Source: Euryarchaeota archaeon UBA226
Lineage (GTDB): Archaea; Thermoplasmatota; Poseidoniia; Poseidoniales; Poseidoniaceae
DNA: 17,229 bases
Reading direction: 5' to 3'
Assembly: GCA_002505935.1 (NCBI GenBank)
Contig: DAWL01000033.1
Coordinates: forward strand, 1 to 17,229
The position numbers and the translations under genes were made by a program. Within the stretch, counting starts at the first letter, position 1. Each line of letters opens with the position of its first letter. Below, piece by piece: positions 8,617 to 15,009 of this stretch. The notes beneath the pieces are model-generated. The model saw nothing but the letters and a program-made list of their open reading frames with translations. It did no database searches and was not told the origin of the DNA.

Positions 8617-9468
8617 TCAGAATGTATTCTTTTCAAAGATTGAGGGGGGTTTTGAGAAGAGGTTCATTTCTTCTCCATTTGGGTGAATAAAAATCAATGT
8701 GGTGGCGTGTAACATCAATCGTTTTGTTTGAATTGTTGAACCGTGTGCTTGATCGCCCACAACCGGGTTGCCTCTTTCGGCCAATTGCACTCTGATTTGG
8801 TGTCTTCTTCCCGTTTCAATTTTCAATTCTACTTTACTTATTTCGGAATTTGTGGAGAGGAGTTGCCAATGAGTTATTGCTAGTTTTGAGCCCCTGCTTC
8901 CTTCTTTGGAAACCCATACGCGTAGATTCTTATCTTCAATCAACCAATCTTCTGCAATACCTTGCTGTTCGATTATTCCTTCAACAATTGCTTGGTATCG
9001 GCGTTCCACTTTCCGTTCAGCAAATTGATTCTGTAAATTCTGCTTTGTTTTTTCATCCTTTGCGAACAAAATAATTCCGCTGGTTTCTTTGTCTAATCTA
9101 TGAATAATATATCCCCATTCTTCTTCATTCTGAGATGTCAGATATTGCTGAACCTTTGAATGGAGAGTATTTGTCTCCATTTTATCGGTCGCTACCGTCA
9201 ACATCCCTGGTGGTTTATTCACTGCAATCAATTCTTCATCTTCGTAAATGATATCGAGTAATTTATTCTCGATTGCTGGTTTAGGATGTATCTCAACAAT
9301 TGAACTGGGTGAAACTATTGTTTTCGCTTTGAGTGCAACTGTTCCATTTACTGTTACACGTTTCTGAGTTAGCATATGTCGAAGTGTTCTATTGCTTGAA
9401 GAGGGGTGGATTTTTTTGAGTGCATCTAATAATTCCATTTCAGAATCTATTGTTATGCTTGGATTCAT
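8617..9468 (-). CDS. RluA-family pseudouridine synthase with S4 domain
   Basis: This 283-residue enzyme should convert specific uridines in rRNA or tRNA to pseudouridine. Residues 12-60 form an S4 RNA-binding domain (TLRHMLTQKRVTVNGTV). The catalytic domain follows with IAVNKPPGMLTV (81-92), HRLDKETSG (123-131, catalytic Asp126), the strand ERRYQAIVEG and GRRHQIRVQLA (220-230). Length and motif order match bacterial RluA/RluC/RluD enzymes. Most archaea use Cbf5, Pus10, TruA and TruD instead, so this copy probably came from bacteria. The target site cannot be read from the sequence. The start is well supported: GAGG overlaps the moeA stop (TGAGG) and stands seven bases before the ATG. The gene lies 9 bases after moeA and 27 bases before uvrA, so it is likely co-transcribed with both. 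Confidence 0.92.
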   Translation of the reverse strand: MNPSITIDSEMELLDALKKIHPSSSNRTLRHMLTQKRVTVNGTVALKAKTIVSPSSIVEIHPKPAIENKLLDIIYEDEELIAVNKPPGMLTVATDKMETNTLHSKVQQYLTSQNEEEWGYIIHRLDKETSGIILFAKDEKTKQNLQNQFAERKVERRYQAIVEGIIEQQGIAEDWLIEDKNLRVWVSKEGSRGSKLAITHWQLLSTNSEISKVELKIETGRRHQIRVQLAERGNPVVGDQAHGSTIQTKRLMLHATTLIFIHPNGEEMNLFSKPPSIFEKNTF

Positions 9469-9477
9469 TGTTTCGCC

Positions 9478-10668
9478 TCATAAGAGAATGACATCTATTT
9501 TTTGTCCTGTTTTTGCAGTTGTTCCGGGGGCAAGATATGTCAAAGCGTTGGCTGAAACCAAACTATGTAAATTTCCAGAACCCTGATGTGTCTTTGTTGA
9601 TGCCAACAACTCTCCTTCAATATTCTCAACATACACTCTTCTCAATGTAAAACAGTCTTCTGCTGCTTTAAGATCCTCCAACAAAGTAACTGGAACCGTT
9701 GAATCATATGGGCCTTGAATACCAAATTGTTTGAGTATCCAAGGTCTAACTAGCATTCTGAAAACCACATGGCTTGAAACTGGGTTGCCGGGTACTCCAA
9801 ACAAAGGTGTTCCTTTCCATGTACCAAATAATGGAGGGGAGCCGGGGCGTATTTTTACACGCCAATAATGAATTTCTCCTTCCTCTTCCATTATTTTTCT
9901 AACAAGGTCCCATTCCCCCATGGAAACTCCCCCACTAGTAATTATCAAATCGCTATTTTCTGCTGCATGATCCAAAGCTTTCCTTAATGTAGAAATTGAG
10001 TCAGCGCAGGCACCCGTCCGAATAGGTATACATCCCAACTCTTTCACAAGTCCAGCTAAACCAAAAGAGTTGGACTCGTAAATCTCTCCAGATTGTAACT
10101 CTTCTCCGGGAGATTTCAATTCGTCTCCTGTAGAAATTATTGATACTCGGAGTGGGGAGTGTACTTTCACAGTTGGGTGCCCCATTGTGGCGATCAATCC
10201 GAGATTATGTGGCACCAATTTAGTGCCCGCGAGTAGTGCTGCTTCCCCTTTACGCAAATTCTCTCCTTTTTTGCGCACCCATCCTGGCTTTGCTTCTTCC
10301 AAGACATCTACCCATTCTCCGTCCTCAGAGGTTGAAGTCTTCTCAACCATGATGATCGCATCTGCGCCATTTGGCATCTGTGCACCAGTCATAATTCGGA
10401 CCGCTTCTCCTTCTTTCATTACCAATTCCTCAGCAGCAGCGGCCTGAGATGTGCCGATTATTTTCAGCCGCCCTGGTGTATCTTTGTGTAATACTGCAAA
10501 TCCATCCATACTTGAATTATCAAATGGGGGATCATCAACTAAGCTCTCAATGTTGCAAGATAGAATTCGGTTATGGGCTTCATCAAGTTCCAAAACCTCT
10601 TCTGAAGTTTCTATTGATAGTTGATCTCCTATCTCTCTCGCTCGTTCGAGTGAAACAAAATACTCCAT
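9478..10668 (-). CDS. moeA: Molybdopterin molybdenumtransferase MoeA
   Basis: MoeA inserts molybdate, or tungstate in many archaea, into adenylated molybdopterin, the last step of molybdenum cofactor synthesis. The 396 residues match the usual bacterial and archaeal length. Visible motifs are NSSMDGFAV (51-59), IMTGAQMPNGADAIIMVE (92-109), STGDEL (179-184), TSGGVSMGEWD (244-254) and GVPGNPVSS (291-299), followed by the C-terminal beta domain. The usual RPGKP motif reads RPGSP here (274-278), so a conserved lysine near the metal site is replaced by serine. The gene is divergent from the tungstate transporter gene across 87 bases, and this pairing suggests a shared job in tungsten or molybdenum use. 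It is the promoter-proximal gene of the long minus-strand run. There is no archaeal PBP-like C-terminal extension. Confidence 0.95.
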   Translation of the reverse strand: MEYFVSLERAREIGDQLSIETSEEVLELDEAHNRILSCNIESLVDDPPFDNSSMDGFAVLHKDTPGRLKIIGTSQAAAAEELVMKEGEAVRIMTGAQMPNGADAIIMVEKTSTSEDGEWVDVLEEAKPGWVRKKGENLRKGEAALLAGTKLVPHNLGLIATMGHPTVKVHSPLRVSIISTGDELKSPGEELQSGEIYESNSFGLAGLVKELGCIPIRTGACADSISTLRKALDHAAENSDLIITSGGVSMGEWDLVRKIMEEEGEIHYWRVKIRPGSPPLFGTWKGTPLFGVPGNPVSSHVVFRMLVRPWILKQFGIQGPYDSTVPVTLLEDLKAAEDCFTLRRVYVENIEGELLASTKTHQGSGNLHSLVSANALTYLAPGTTAKTGQKIDVILL

Positions 10669-10755
10669 GCTACCGAACCCTTCGTTTCAACACATGAACA
10701 TGGACCTATCGCTTGATGACCAATTATGAAAAGAAGTTACAAAGTCCGTTGAATC
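10669..10755. promoter_or_regulatory. Divergent promoter region between moeA and the tupB-tupC fusion
   Basis: This 87-base gap separates two start codons pointing away from each other, so it should hold both promoters. An AT-rich element CAATTATG at 10721-10728 lies about 30 bases before the plus-strand ATG at 10756. That spacing fits an archaeal TATA box driving a leaderless message, and there is no good ribosome site before that ATG. For moeA no clear TATA element is seen. A short palindrome CATGAACATG at 10693-10702 lies 25-34 bases upstream of the moeA ATG and could be an operator. These assignments rest on spacing alone. Confidence 0.4.
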
Positions 10756-12063
10756 ATGTCCGAGGCTATTTGGGAAGTCACAGTTACTTCTCTAATGGTT
10801 TCAGGAAGTGCTACGATTCTGGCGATGTTGATCGGGCTTCCTTTAGCTTCAATATGTGCTCGGAGAAATTTTGCAGCAAAGCCGATGTTGAAAGTGGGAG
10901 TAAGAACGCTCTATGGGTTGCCTCCGGTAGTGGTTGGTGTTGCGGTATATCTCGCTTTATCCCGACAAGGTATGTTTGGAGGGTTGGGGCTATTATTCAC
11001 CCTTGAAGGGATGATTATTGCTCAAACATTGTTGATTCTCCCACTAGTGTGGGGACTTTCTTGGAGTGCGATGGAGAATGTTTCTCGAGAGGTGCTTGAA
11101 ACGCACCGAATGCTAGGCCGGAAAGATGGGGTGATAACCCATCTCCGTGAAGCGCGGGGCGGTGTAGTAAACGCCTCCTTGGTGGGTTTTGGTAGAGCGA
11201 TTGCTGAAGTTGGGGCAGTGATGATAATCGGTGGGAACATTGCGGGAAAAACAAGGGTGTTGACAACTAGCATTGTGTTAGAAACTTCTCAAGGAGATCT
11301 TGATTCAGCTTTGTCGCTTGGTGGGATTCTATTGTTGATTGCATTATTCGCTTCAGGTATTGCGCTCTTGATTGAAAACAAGCGAGGAGGAAAAAGTTCA
11401 CCTCCAGAAGTATGGGGGGAGCCCGTTTTCAAAACTGGAATGGAGGTAGAAGTAGATGTGGTGGATTTGAATTGGGCAGTCGATGGAAATCAGATTCTAA
11501 GTGATGTTTCGTTGAAATTTAAATCAGGAGAGTGTGTTGCCGTTCTTGGAGCATCTGGAAGTGGAAAATCCAGTTTATTACGAAATGTTGCCGGCTTAGA
11601 AAGGGATGGCTATGTTTCAAATCTCGATGTGATGATGGTTCATCAAAGGGCTGTTACCCTATATGGTGATGTGTTGACTAATGTTATGCACTCAGGGGTT
11701 GAAAGTTCGGAAGGAATGTGGTGGTTGAAGCAAGTCGGATTGGAAAATTTTGCAAATCGTGATCCATCTACACTATCGGGGGGCGAACGGCAACGATTAG
11801 CCCTAGTTAGGGCCTTATCTTCAAAACCTGAAGTATTGTTGTTGGATGAATTCACAGCCAACTTAGATGGCCCTAATGTTTCTATATTGGAAAAATTAGT
11901 TATGAATTTCATTTCTAATGGGGGAGCGGTTTTGTTGGCCACTCACAACCCATTTCAATCACAGAGGATGGCAAATAGAACATTGATTTTAGAAGATGGA
12001 AATATAGTAACAAGAGACTCTTTACAATCTCAAGCATTGCTCGACGGTTCTTGGTTGGGTTGA
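10756..12063 (+). CDS. Tungstate ABC importer: fused permease (TupB) and ATPase (TupC)
   Basis: One 435-residue polypeptide carries both membrane and ATPase parts of a tungstate- or molybdate-type importer. Residues 1-207 are a TupB-like permease with hydrophobic segments at about 9-32, 52-68, 84-104, 150-163 and 188-207. The EAA-type loop GFGRAIAEVGAVMIIGGNI (144-162) is typical of TupB. After a polar linker (208-230) comes the ATPase: Walker A GASGSGKSS (265-273), Q-loop Gln297, signature LSGGERQR (340-347), Walker B LLLDE ending at Glu365, D-loop ANLD and H-loop His397. The ATPase is short: Walker A and Q-loop are only about 25 residues apart, so part of the antiparallel beta subdomain is missing. 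The reading frame is continuous, so this is a real fusion and not adjacent genes. It would work as a homodimer. The 3' end overlaps convergent tupA by 34 bases. Confidence 0.9.
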   Translation: MSEAIWEVTVTSLMVSGSATILAMLIGLPLASICARRNFAAKPMLKVGVRTLYGLPPVVVGVAVYLALSRQGMFGGLGLLFTLEGMIIAQTLLILPLVWGLSWSAMENVSREVLETHRMLGRKDGVITHLREARGGVVNASLVGFGRAIAEVGAVMIIGGNIAGKTRVLTTSIVLETSQGDLDSALSLGGILLLIALFASGIALLIENKRGGKSSPPEVWGEPVFKTGMEVEVDVVDLNWAVDGNQILSDVSLKFKSGECVAVLGASGSGKSSLLRNVAGLERDGYVSNLDVMMVHQRAVTLYGDVLTNVMHSGVESSEGMWWLKQVGLENFANRDPSTLSGGERQRLALVRALSSKPEVLLLDEFTANLDGPNVSILEKLVMNFISNGGAVLLATHNPFQSQRMANRTLILEDGNIVTRDSLQSQALLDGSWLG

Positions 12064-12860
12064 CCTGGATTGAACATTTGTTGGCCATTAATGGTATATT
12101 CAGCGATAATCGCTTCTCCTTTTGAAGACATCAAGTATTCTTCAAAGAGTAAGGTTTGAGATTGATATTCATTCTCTAATTGAATGATACTATATTGATT
12201 CAGTGTAAGTTCGTCTTCCCAAATATTTGCGACAAGATCAAGTTGTGGAGACATAGATAGCCATGTGCCCATATCACTGAGTACCCAACAACGCAATTCA
12301 TTTGCCATATTCAAAGCCGCACCCATTCCTTGGCCAATGGAATAATATGATTCACTAGAGGGGTGAGTTCCAGAACTATCTTCGATTAATGATATCGTTG
12401 TACTGCGCCATATCTCTTGTTCTTTAATATGAGTTCCAGAACCATCGCCCCTCGAGATAATACATTCATCTTGAATGTGTTCAAATGCTTCAGATACATT
12501 TGTTGGTCCATCCAATTCACTTGGGCCCAATAATACAAATCTATTCCATGCAAATGTAGTTCTAGAATTTCCATAGCCTTGTTCTATGAATTGGATTTCT
12601 TTTTCTGGTGCATGAACAATCAACATATCTGCATCTCGATTTTCACCAAGTTTCAATGCTGCTCCAGTTCCTACAGCAACAACTCCAATTTCTATATCAT
12701 ATTCTTCTTTGAATGATGATAATAATACATCCAATAGTCCAGAATCTCTCATTGATGTAGTTGTAGCAAGGATCAAGCCTTCTGAATCTTCTTCCTCACC
12801 TAAACAACCAGAAATGTTGAAACTCAACATTAACAAAATAATGGCGATTGAGCGCCGCAT
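12030..12860 (-). CDS. tupA: Tungstate-binding lipoprotein TupA
   Basis: This is the extracellular substrate-binding protein that feeds tungstate to the TupBC transporter. From the ATG at 12860 it has 276 residues. A short basic start (MRRS), a hydrophobic stretch and a lipobox ISGC point to a lipoprotein anchored through Cys19. Family motifs are LATTTSMRDSGLLD, with the TTTS oxyanion-binding turn, VAVGTGAALKLGENRDADMLIVHAP and SRGDGSGTHIKE. These separate TupA from ModA and WtpA. A GTG four codons upstream (12872) overlaps the preceding stop by one base, but the ATG gives the better signal peptide; no ribosome site decides. It is encoded apart from its transporter, on the opposite strand, and its last codons overlap the end of the permease-ATPase gene. 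It may be co-transcribed with the zinc-ribbon gene upstream. Confidence 0.9.
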   Translation of the reverse strand: MRRSIAIILLMLSFNISGCLGEEEDSEGLILATTTSMRDSGLLDVLLSSFKEEYDIEIGVVAVGTGAALKLGENRDADMLIVHAPEKEIQFIEQGYGNSRTTFAWNRFVLLGPSELDGPTNVSEAFEHIQDECIISRGDGSGTHIKEQEIWRSTTISLIEDSSGTHPSSESYYSIGQGMGAALNMANELRCWVLSDMGTWLSMSPQLDLVANIWEDELTLNQYSIIQLENEYQSQTLLFEEYLMSSKGEAIIAEYTINGQQMFNPGQPNQEPSSNA

Positions 12861-12871
12861 CAATACAATCA

Positions 12872-13171
12872 CTACGAGAAATCATCCACATGTTCACAAT
12901 GAGGACATGTGATTGTATATTTTGCACGCTTTGGTTTATCCACCATCATTATTGAGCCGCAAAGAGAACACTGGTGTTTGATTTTGGTGGGCTCCTCGAT
13001 TTTGGGGGCATCTTCCAATACCCTACCAGACGTAGACCAGCCCACAGTATCTGTATAGCTGTCAGTCTTCTTCAATGACTTACTTTTCAAAGTTAAACGC
13101 ATCTTCTTGCGTCGCTTTTTCTTAGGCCCGCCAGCAGCAGGTTTTTTCCTTGGACCTCGCTTCTTCGCCAT
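12872..13171 (-). CDS. Small basic zinc-ribbon protein, probably nucleic-acid binding
   Basis: This 99-residue protein has a very basic N-terminal tail (MAKKRGPRKKPAAGG followed by a KKKRRKK run), a polar middle and a C-terminal zinc ribbon. The ribbon has two CxxC knuckles, CSLC and CPHC, 17 residues apart, with hydrophobic strand positions between them as in ribbons of transcription or ribosomal proteins. The lysine-rich tail suggests binding to DNA or RNA. I do not recognise a named family. An upstream GTG at 13180 would add three residues, but the ATG at 13171 is preceded by a strong ribosome site (GGAGGGGTGATT), so I chose the ATG. The gene lies 45 bases after the beta-CASP nuclease and just before tupA. 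A link to RNA processing with the nuclease is possible but rests only on position. Confidence 0.82.
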   Translation of the reverse strand: MAKKRGPRKKPAAGGPKKKRRKKMRLTLKSKSLKKTDSYTDTVGWSTSGRVLEDAPKIEEPTKIKHQCSLCGSIMMVDKPKRAKYTITCPHCEHVDDFS

Positions 13172-13176
13172 CTTAA

Positions 13177-13187
13177 TCACCCCTCCC
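13177..13187 (-). promoter_or_regulatory. Strong ribosome binding site of the zinc-ribbon gene
   Basis: On the minus strand GGGAGGGGTGA contains both GGAGG and GGTGA, two parts of the archaeal consensus. The GGTGA part stands five bases before the ATG at 13171, whereas the alternative GTG at 13180 lies inside this element. It therefore decides the start. Confidence 0.65.
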
Positions 13188-13216
13188 TTGAGGCTGAAGT
13201 ATTCAACCCCATCGGC

Positions 13217-14530
13217 TTATTGTAAAACATAACTTTCACCATTCTTAGGTTGATGGACAGTATGACCATTCTTTTCTAGAGCCTCAACTAATGGGGGTCG
13301 TGCTTGATTTGGATCTGTATGATAAACTACTACATCTTTAGCTCCACATGCTTCTGCAAATTCTACAATATCTGCATGGCCAGCGTGTGTTGAAAAATCA
13401 AATGAGTCCCATTCTAAATCAATAGGGGTAAGATTCCCAAAAATTTCTACTCTGCCTTCTTCCTGTAATCTTCTACCACCTGAACCTTTGGCCTGGTAGC
13501 CCATGAATAAAATTGCATTTTTTGGATCATGCCTTAATCTGTTTAGATACCAAATAGATGGCCCGCCATCCAACATACCACTTGTTGAAACTATGACATC
13601 AGCATCAAGGGCTTTCTTTTTGTCAGATTTGCTTGAAACTCTTTTTACCCATTTGAATGCCTTTTCAAGTGCTTCAGAATCTCGAAGATATTCTGGATTG
13701 TTTAGATAATGCTTGGTTATCGTTTTACCCATCCCATCATAATGTACGTTTAATTCAGGCATTGTAGAATGCAATTCTAACAATACATCTTGTCCTCTTC
13801 CATTAGCAAAAGCAGGTATCAATGCTGTACCGCCTCGATCAACAATTTCCCGAACTTTATTCAAAAAACGCTGTTTTTCTTCTGATTTATCGGGATGTTC
13901 TCTGCCGCCATATGTTCCTTCAACAAATAATGTATCAATTTGAACCGGGGTTGCGCCATTAACCAGTGGTGAATTTCTAGTATCAAAATCACCGGAAATC
14001 AATACCTTGCGTTGACCGGTATCTATCTCAATCATTGCTGCGCCTGGAATATGGCCTGCAGAATGTAGCCTCCATTTCCAATTTCCATGCTTGTTCCATT
14101 CACCAAAAGAATGTGCAGTCCAACTATTCAAAGCTTCATCAAGATCTCTTTTATCCCATGGTAATGGATAGCCTTCTATTCGACTTACTTTATGACAATC
14201 ATTCCACATTAATTCACTCAAAGCAACTGTAACATGAGTTGCATGAAGACGAGAACGATGTGCCCCCACTAACCAAGGAACCATGCCAATATGATCAATA
14301 TGGCTGTGAGTAACTATTGTGTCAGTTATCTTGGGAGCCTCATCAGGATATCTTGGTGGATCTGTTGGAGCCAAACCATAATCGATTAACAATCTATTAC
14401 CGGATGGGCCTTCAAGAATTAATCCAACATTCCCAACTTCTGAACCACCACCAAGAAAATGATATCTCAATCCTGAATCAATTGGTTCATCTGGATAAGA
14501 CGTGGTTTTACCAGGGGAATACATGACCAT
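13217..14530 (-). CDS. Metallo-beta-lactamase/beta-CASP ribonuclease (archaeal CPSF2-like)
   Basis: This is a zinc-dependent nuclease of the beta-CASP group, expected to cut or trim RNA in the cytoplasm. From the ATG at 14530 it has 437 residues. In order it shows the domain start YHFLGGGSEVGNVG, the LLIDYG aspartate (motif 1), THSHIDHIG (motif 2), SAGHIPGA (motif 3), SGDFD (motif 4), VEGTYGG (motif A), STHAGH (motif B) and VYHTD (motif C). There is no KH domain, which distinguishes it from aCPSF1 and suggests the aCPSF2 or RNase J side of the family. An upstream GTG at 14638 would add 36 residues. I reject it because that stretch has no homologous look, a TATA-like element lies inside it, and AGGA stands seven bases before the ATG at 14530. 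An ATG two codons later (14524) is also possible. Confidence 0.92.
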   Translation of the reverse strand: MVMYSPGKTTSYPDEPIDSGLRYHFLGGGSEVGNVGLILEGPSGNRLLIDYGLAPTDPPRYPDEAPKITDTIVTHSHIDHIGMVPWLVGAHRSRLHATHVTVALSELMWNDCHKVSRIEGYPLPWDKRDLDEALNSWTAHSFGEWNKHGNWKWRLHSAGHIPGAAMIEIDTGQRKVLISGDFDTRNSPLVNGATPVQIDTLFVEGTYGGREHPDKSEEKQRFLNKVREIVDRGGTALIPAFANGRGQDVLLELHSTMPELNVHYDGMGKTITKHYLNNPEYLRDSEALEKAFKWVKRVSSKSDKKKALDADVIVSTSGMLDGGPSIWYLNRLRHDPKNAILFMGYQAKGSGGRRLQEEGRVEIFGNLTPIDLEWDSFDFSTHAGHADIVEFAEACGAKDVVVYHTDPNQARPPLVEALEKNGHTVHQPKNGESYVLQ

Positions 14531-14767
14531 GATGATTCCTGAACGGTATTCATCATGAAGATACCCCTTTGTTTCCACTGGAGAAAATAAATTAGATCTG
14601 ACATGATTTCTTTCCAAGATAAACAATATATGCTTCACGCGAATTTAACATACGGGTGTTGCTATCCTCAAATTATTCTATTGCTATCCTCTTCATCAAC
14701 TTCTACCTTCCAGTGGAAATAAGGGGGTAAGGGGATAGAATTCGATTGCACTTGAAATCAATTTCAT
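14531..14767. promoter_or_regulatory. Divergent promoter region between the beta-CASP nuclease and the lipid operon
   Basis: This 237-base stretch is the longest without a convincing gene and lies between two divergent start codons. On the minus strand CATATATTG (14632-14624) is a good TATA-like box; used there it would give the nuclease message a leader of roughly 70 bases. On the plus strand the candidates are weaker: GATAGAATTC near 14735 for an ATG at 14768, or CATATGGATATG at 14766-14777 if the ferredoxin really starts at 14801 or 14807. It also holds a paired direct repeat listed separately. No tRNA or other structured RNA was recognised. Confidence 0.5.
14659..14691 (+). repeat. Exact 11-base direct repeat with a 22-base period
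   Basis: TTGCTATCCTC occurs at 14659-14669 and again at 14681-14691 without a mismatch. The offset of 22 bases is about two helical turns, so both copies face the same side of the DNA. The segment GGGGATAGAAT at 14731-14741 matches the reverse complement of the unit at 8 of 11 positions. The placement upstream of the ferredoxin-flavoprotein-GGGP synthase genes, and beside the TATA-like box of the nuclease gene, fits a regulator binding site. No known operator was recognised. Confidence 0.5.
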
Positions 14768-15007
14768 ATGGATATGCTTCTTCAACAAATACCTCTTCGA
14801 ATGTTCATGGTGAGGGTGCCGGGACACGTTTTCGTCGTTGATGAAGATCGGTGTTTTGGGTGTGCAGCATGTATTGCATTATGCCCGGTCGATGCACTTC
14901 GACTGGAAAATAATCTAGCTATTGTTGATGAACCATCCTGTACACATTGTGAACATTGTATTCCATCATGTCCAGTATTTGCATTAGAAATTGTTCAAGA
15001 GGTTTGA
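14768..15007 (+). CDS. Ferredoxin with two [4Fe-4S] clusters
   Basis: A small electron carrier of 79 residues at most. Two cluster motifs are complete: CFGCAACIALCP (Cys29, 32, 35, 39) and CTHCEHCIPSCP (Cys58, 61, 64, 68), matching the 2[4Fe-4S] fold. It lies two bases before a FAD-binding gene that precedes GGGP synthase. In Methanosarcina acetivorans a ferredoxin supplies electrons to geranylgeranyl reductase for lipid saturation, so a similar role is likely here. The first 12 residues (MDMLLQQIPLRM) are not typical of ferredoxins, and the true start may be the ATG at 14801 or 14807. A TATA-like stretch at 14766-14777 would suit a leaderless start at 14801. No ribosome site is present for any of these starts. 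Confidence 0.9.
   Translation: MDMLLQQIPLRMFMVRVPGHVFVVDEDRCFGCAACIALCPVDALRLENNLAIVDEPSCTHCEHCIPSCPVFALEIVQEV
14999..15002 (+). promoter_or_regulatory. Ribosome binding site of the flavoprotein gene
   Basis: GAGG at the end of the ferredoxin gene stands seven bases before the ATG at 15010. It decides that start over the upstream in-frame ATG at 14956, which would add 18 residues overlapping the ferredoxin cysteine motif. Confidence 0.55.
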
Positions 15008-15009
15008 AT

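Noticed and set aside
11015..11273. Two overlapping minus-strand frames of about 83 codons opposite the permease part
   Set aside because: They are shadows of the clearly conserved TupB frame, with no ribosome site and no recognisable motif.
12102..12125. Small palindrome GCGATAATCGC followed by a pyrimidine/T-rich stretch, a possible terminator for tupBC
   Set aside because: The stem leaves no room for a loop and the site lies inside the tupA coding region.
14531..14638. A 36-residue N-terminal extension of the beta-CASP nuclease from a GTG at 14638
   Set aside because: The stretch has no family resemblance, overlaps a TATA-like box at 14624-14632, and a better ATG with AGGA upstream exists at 14530.
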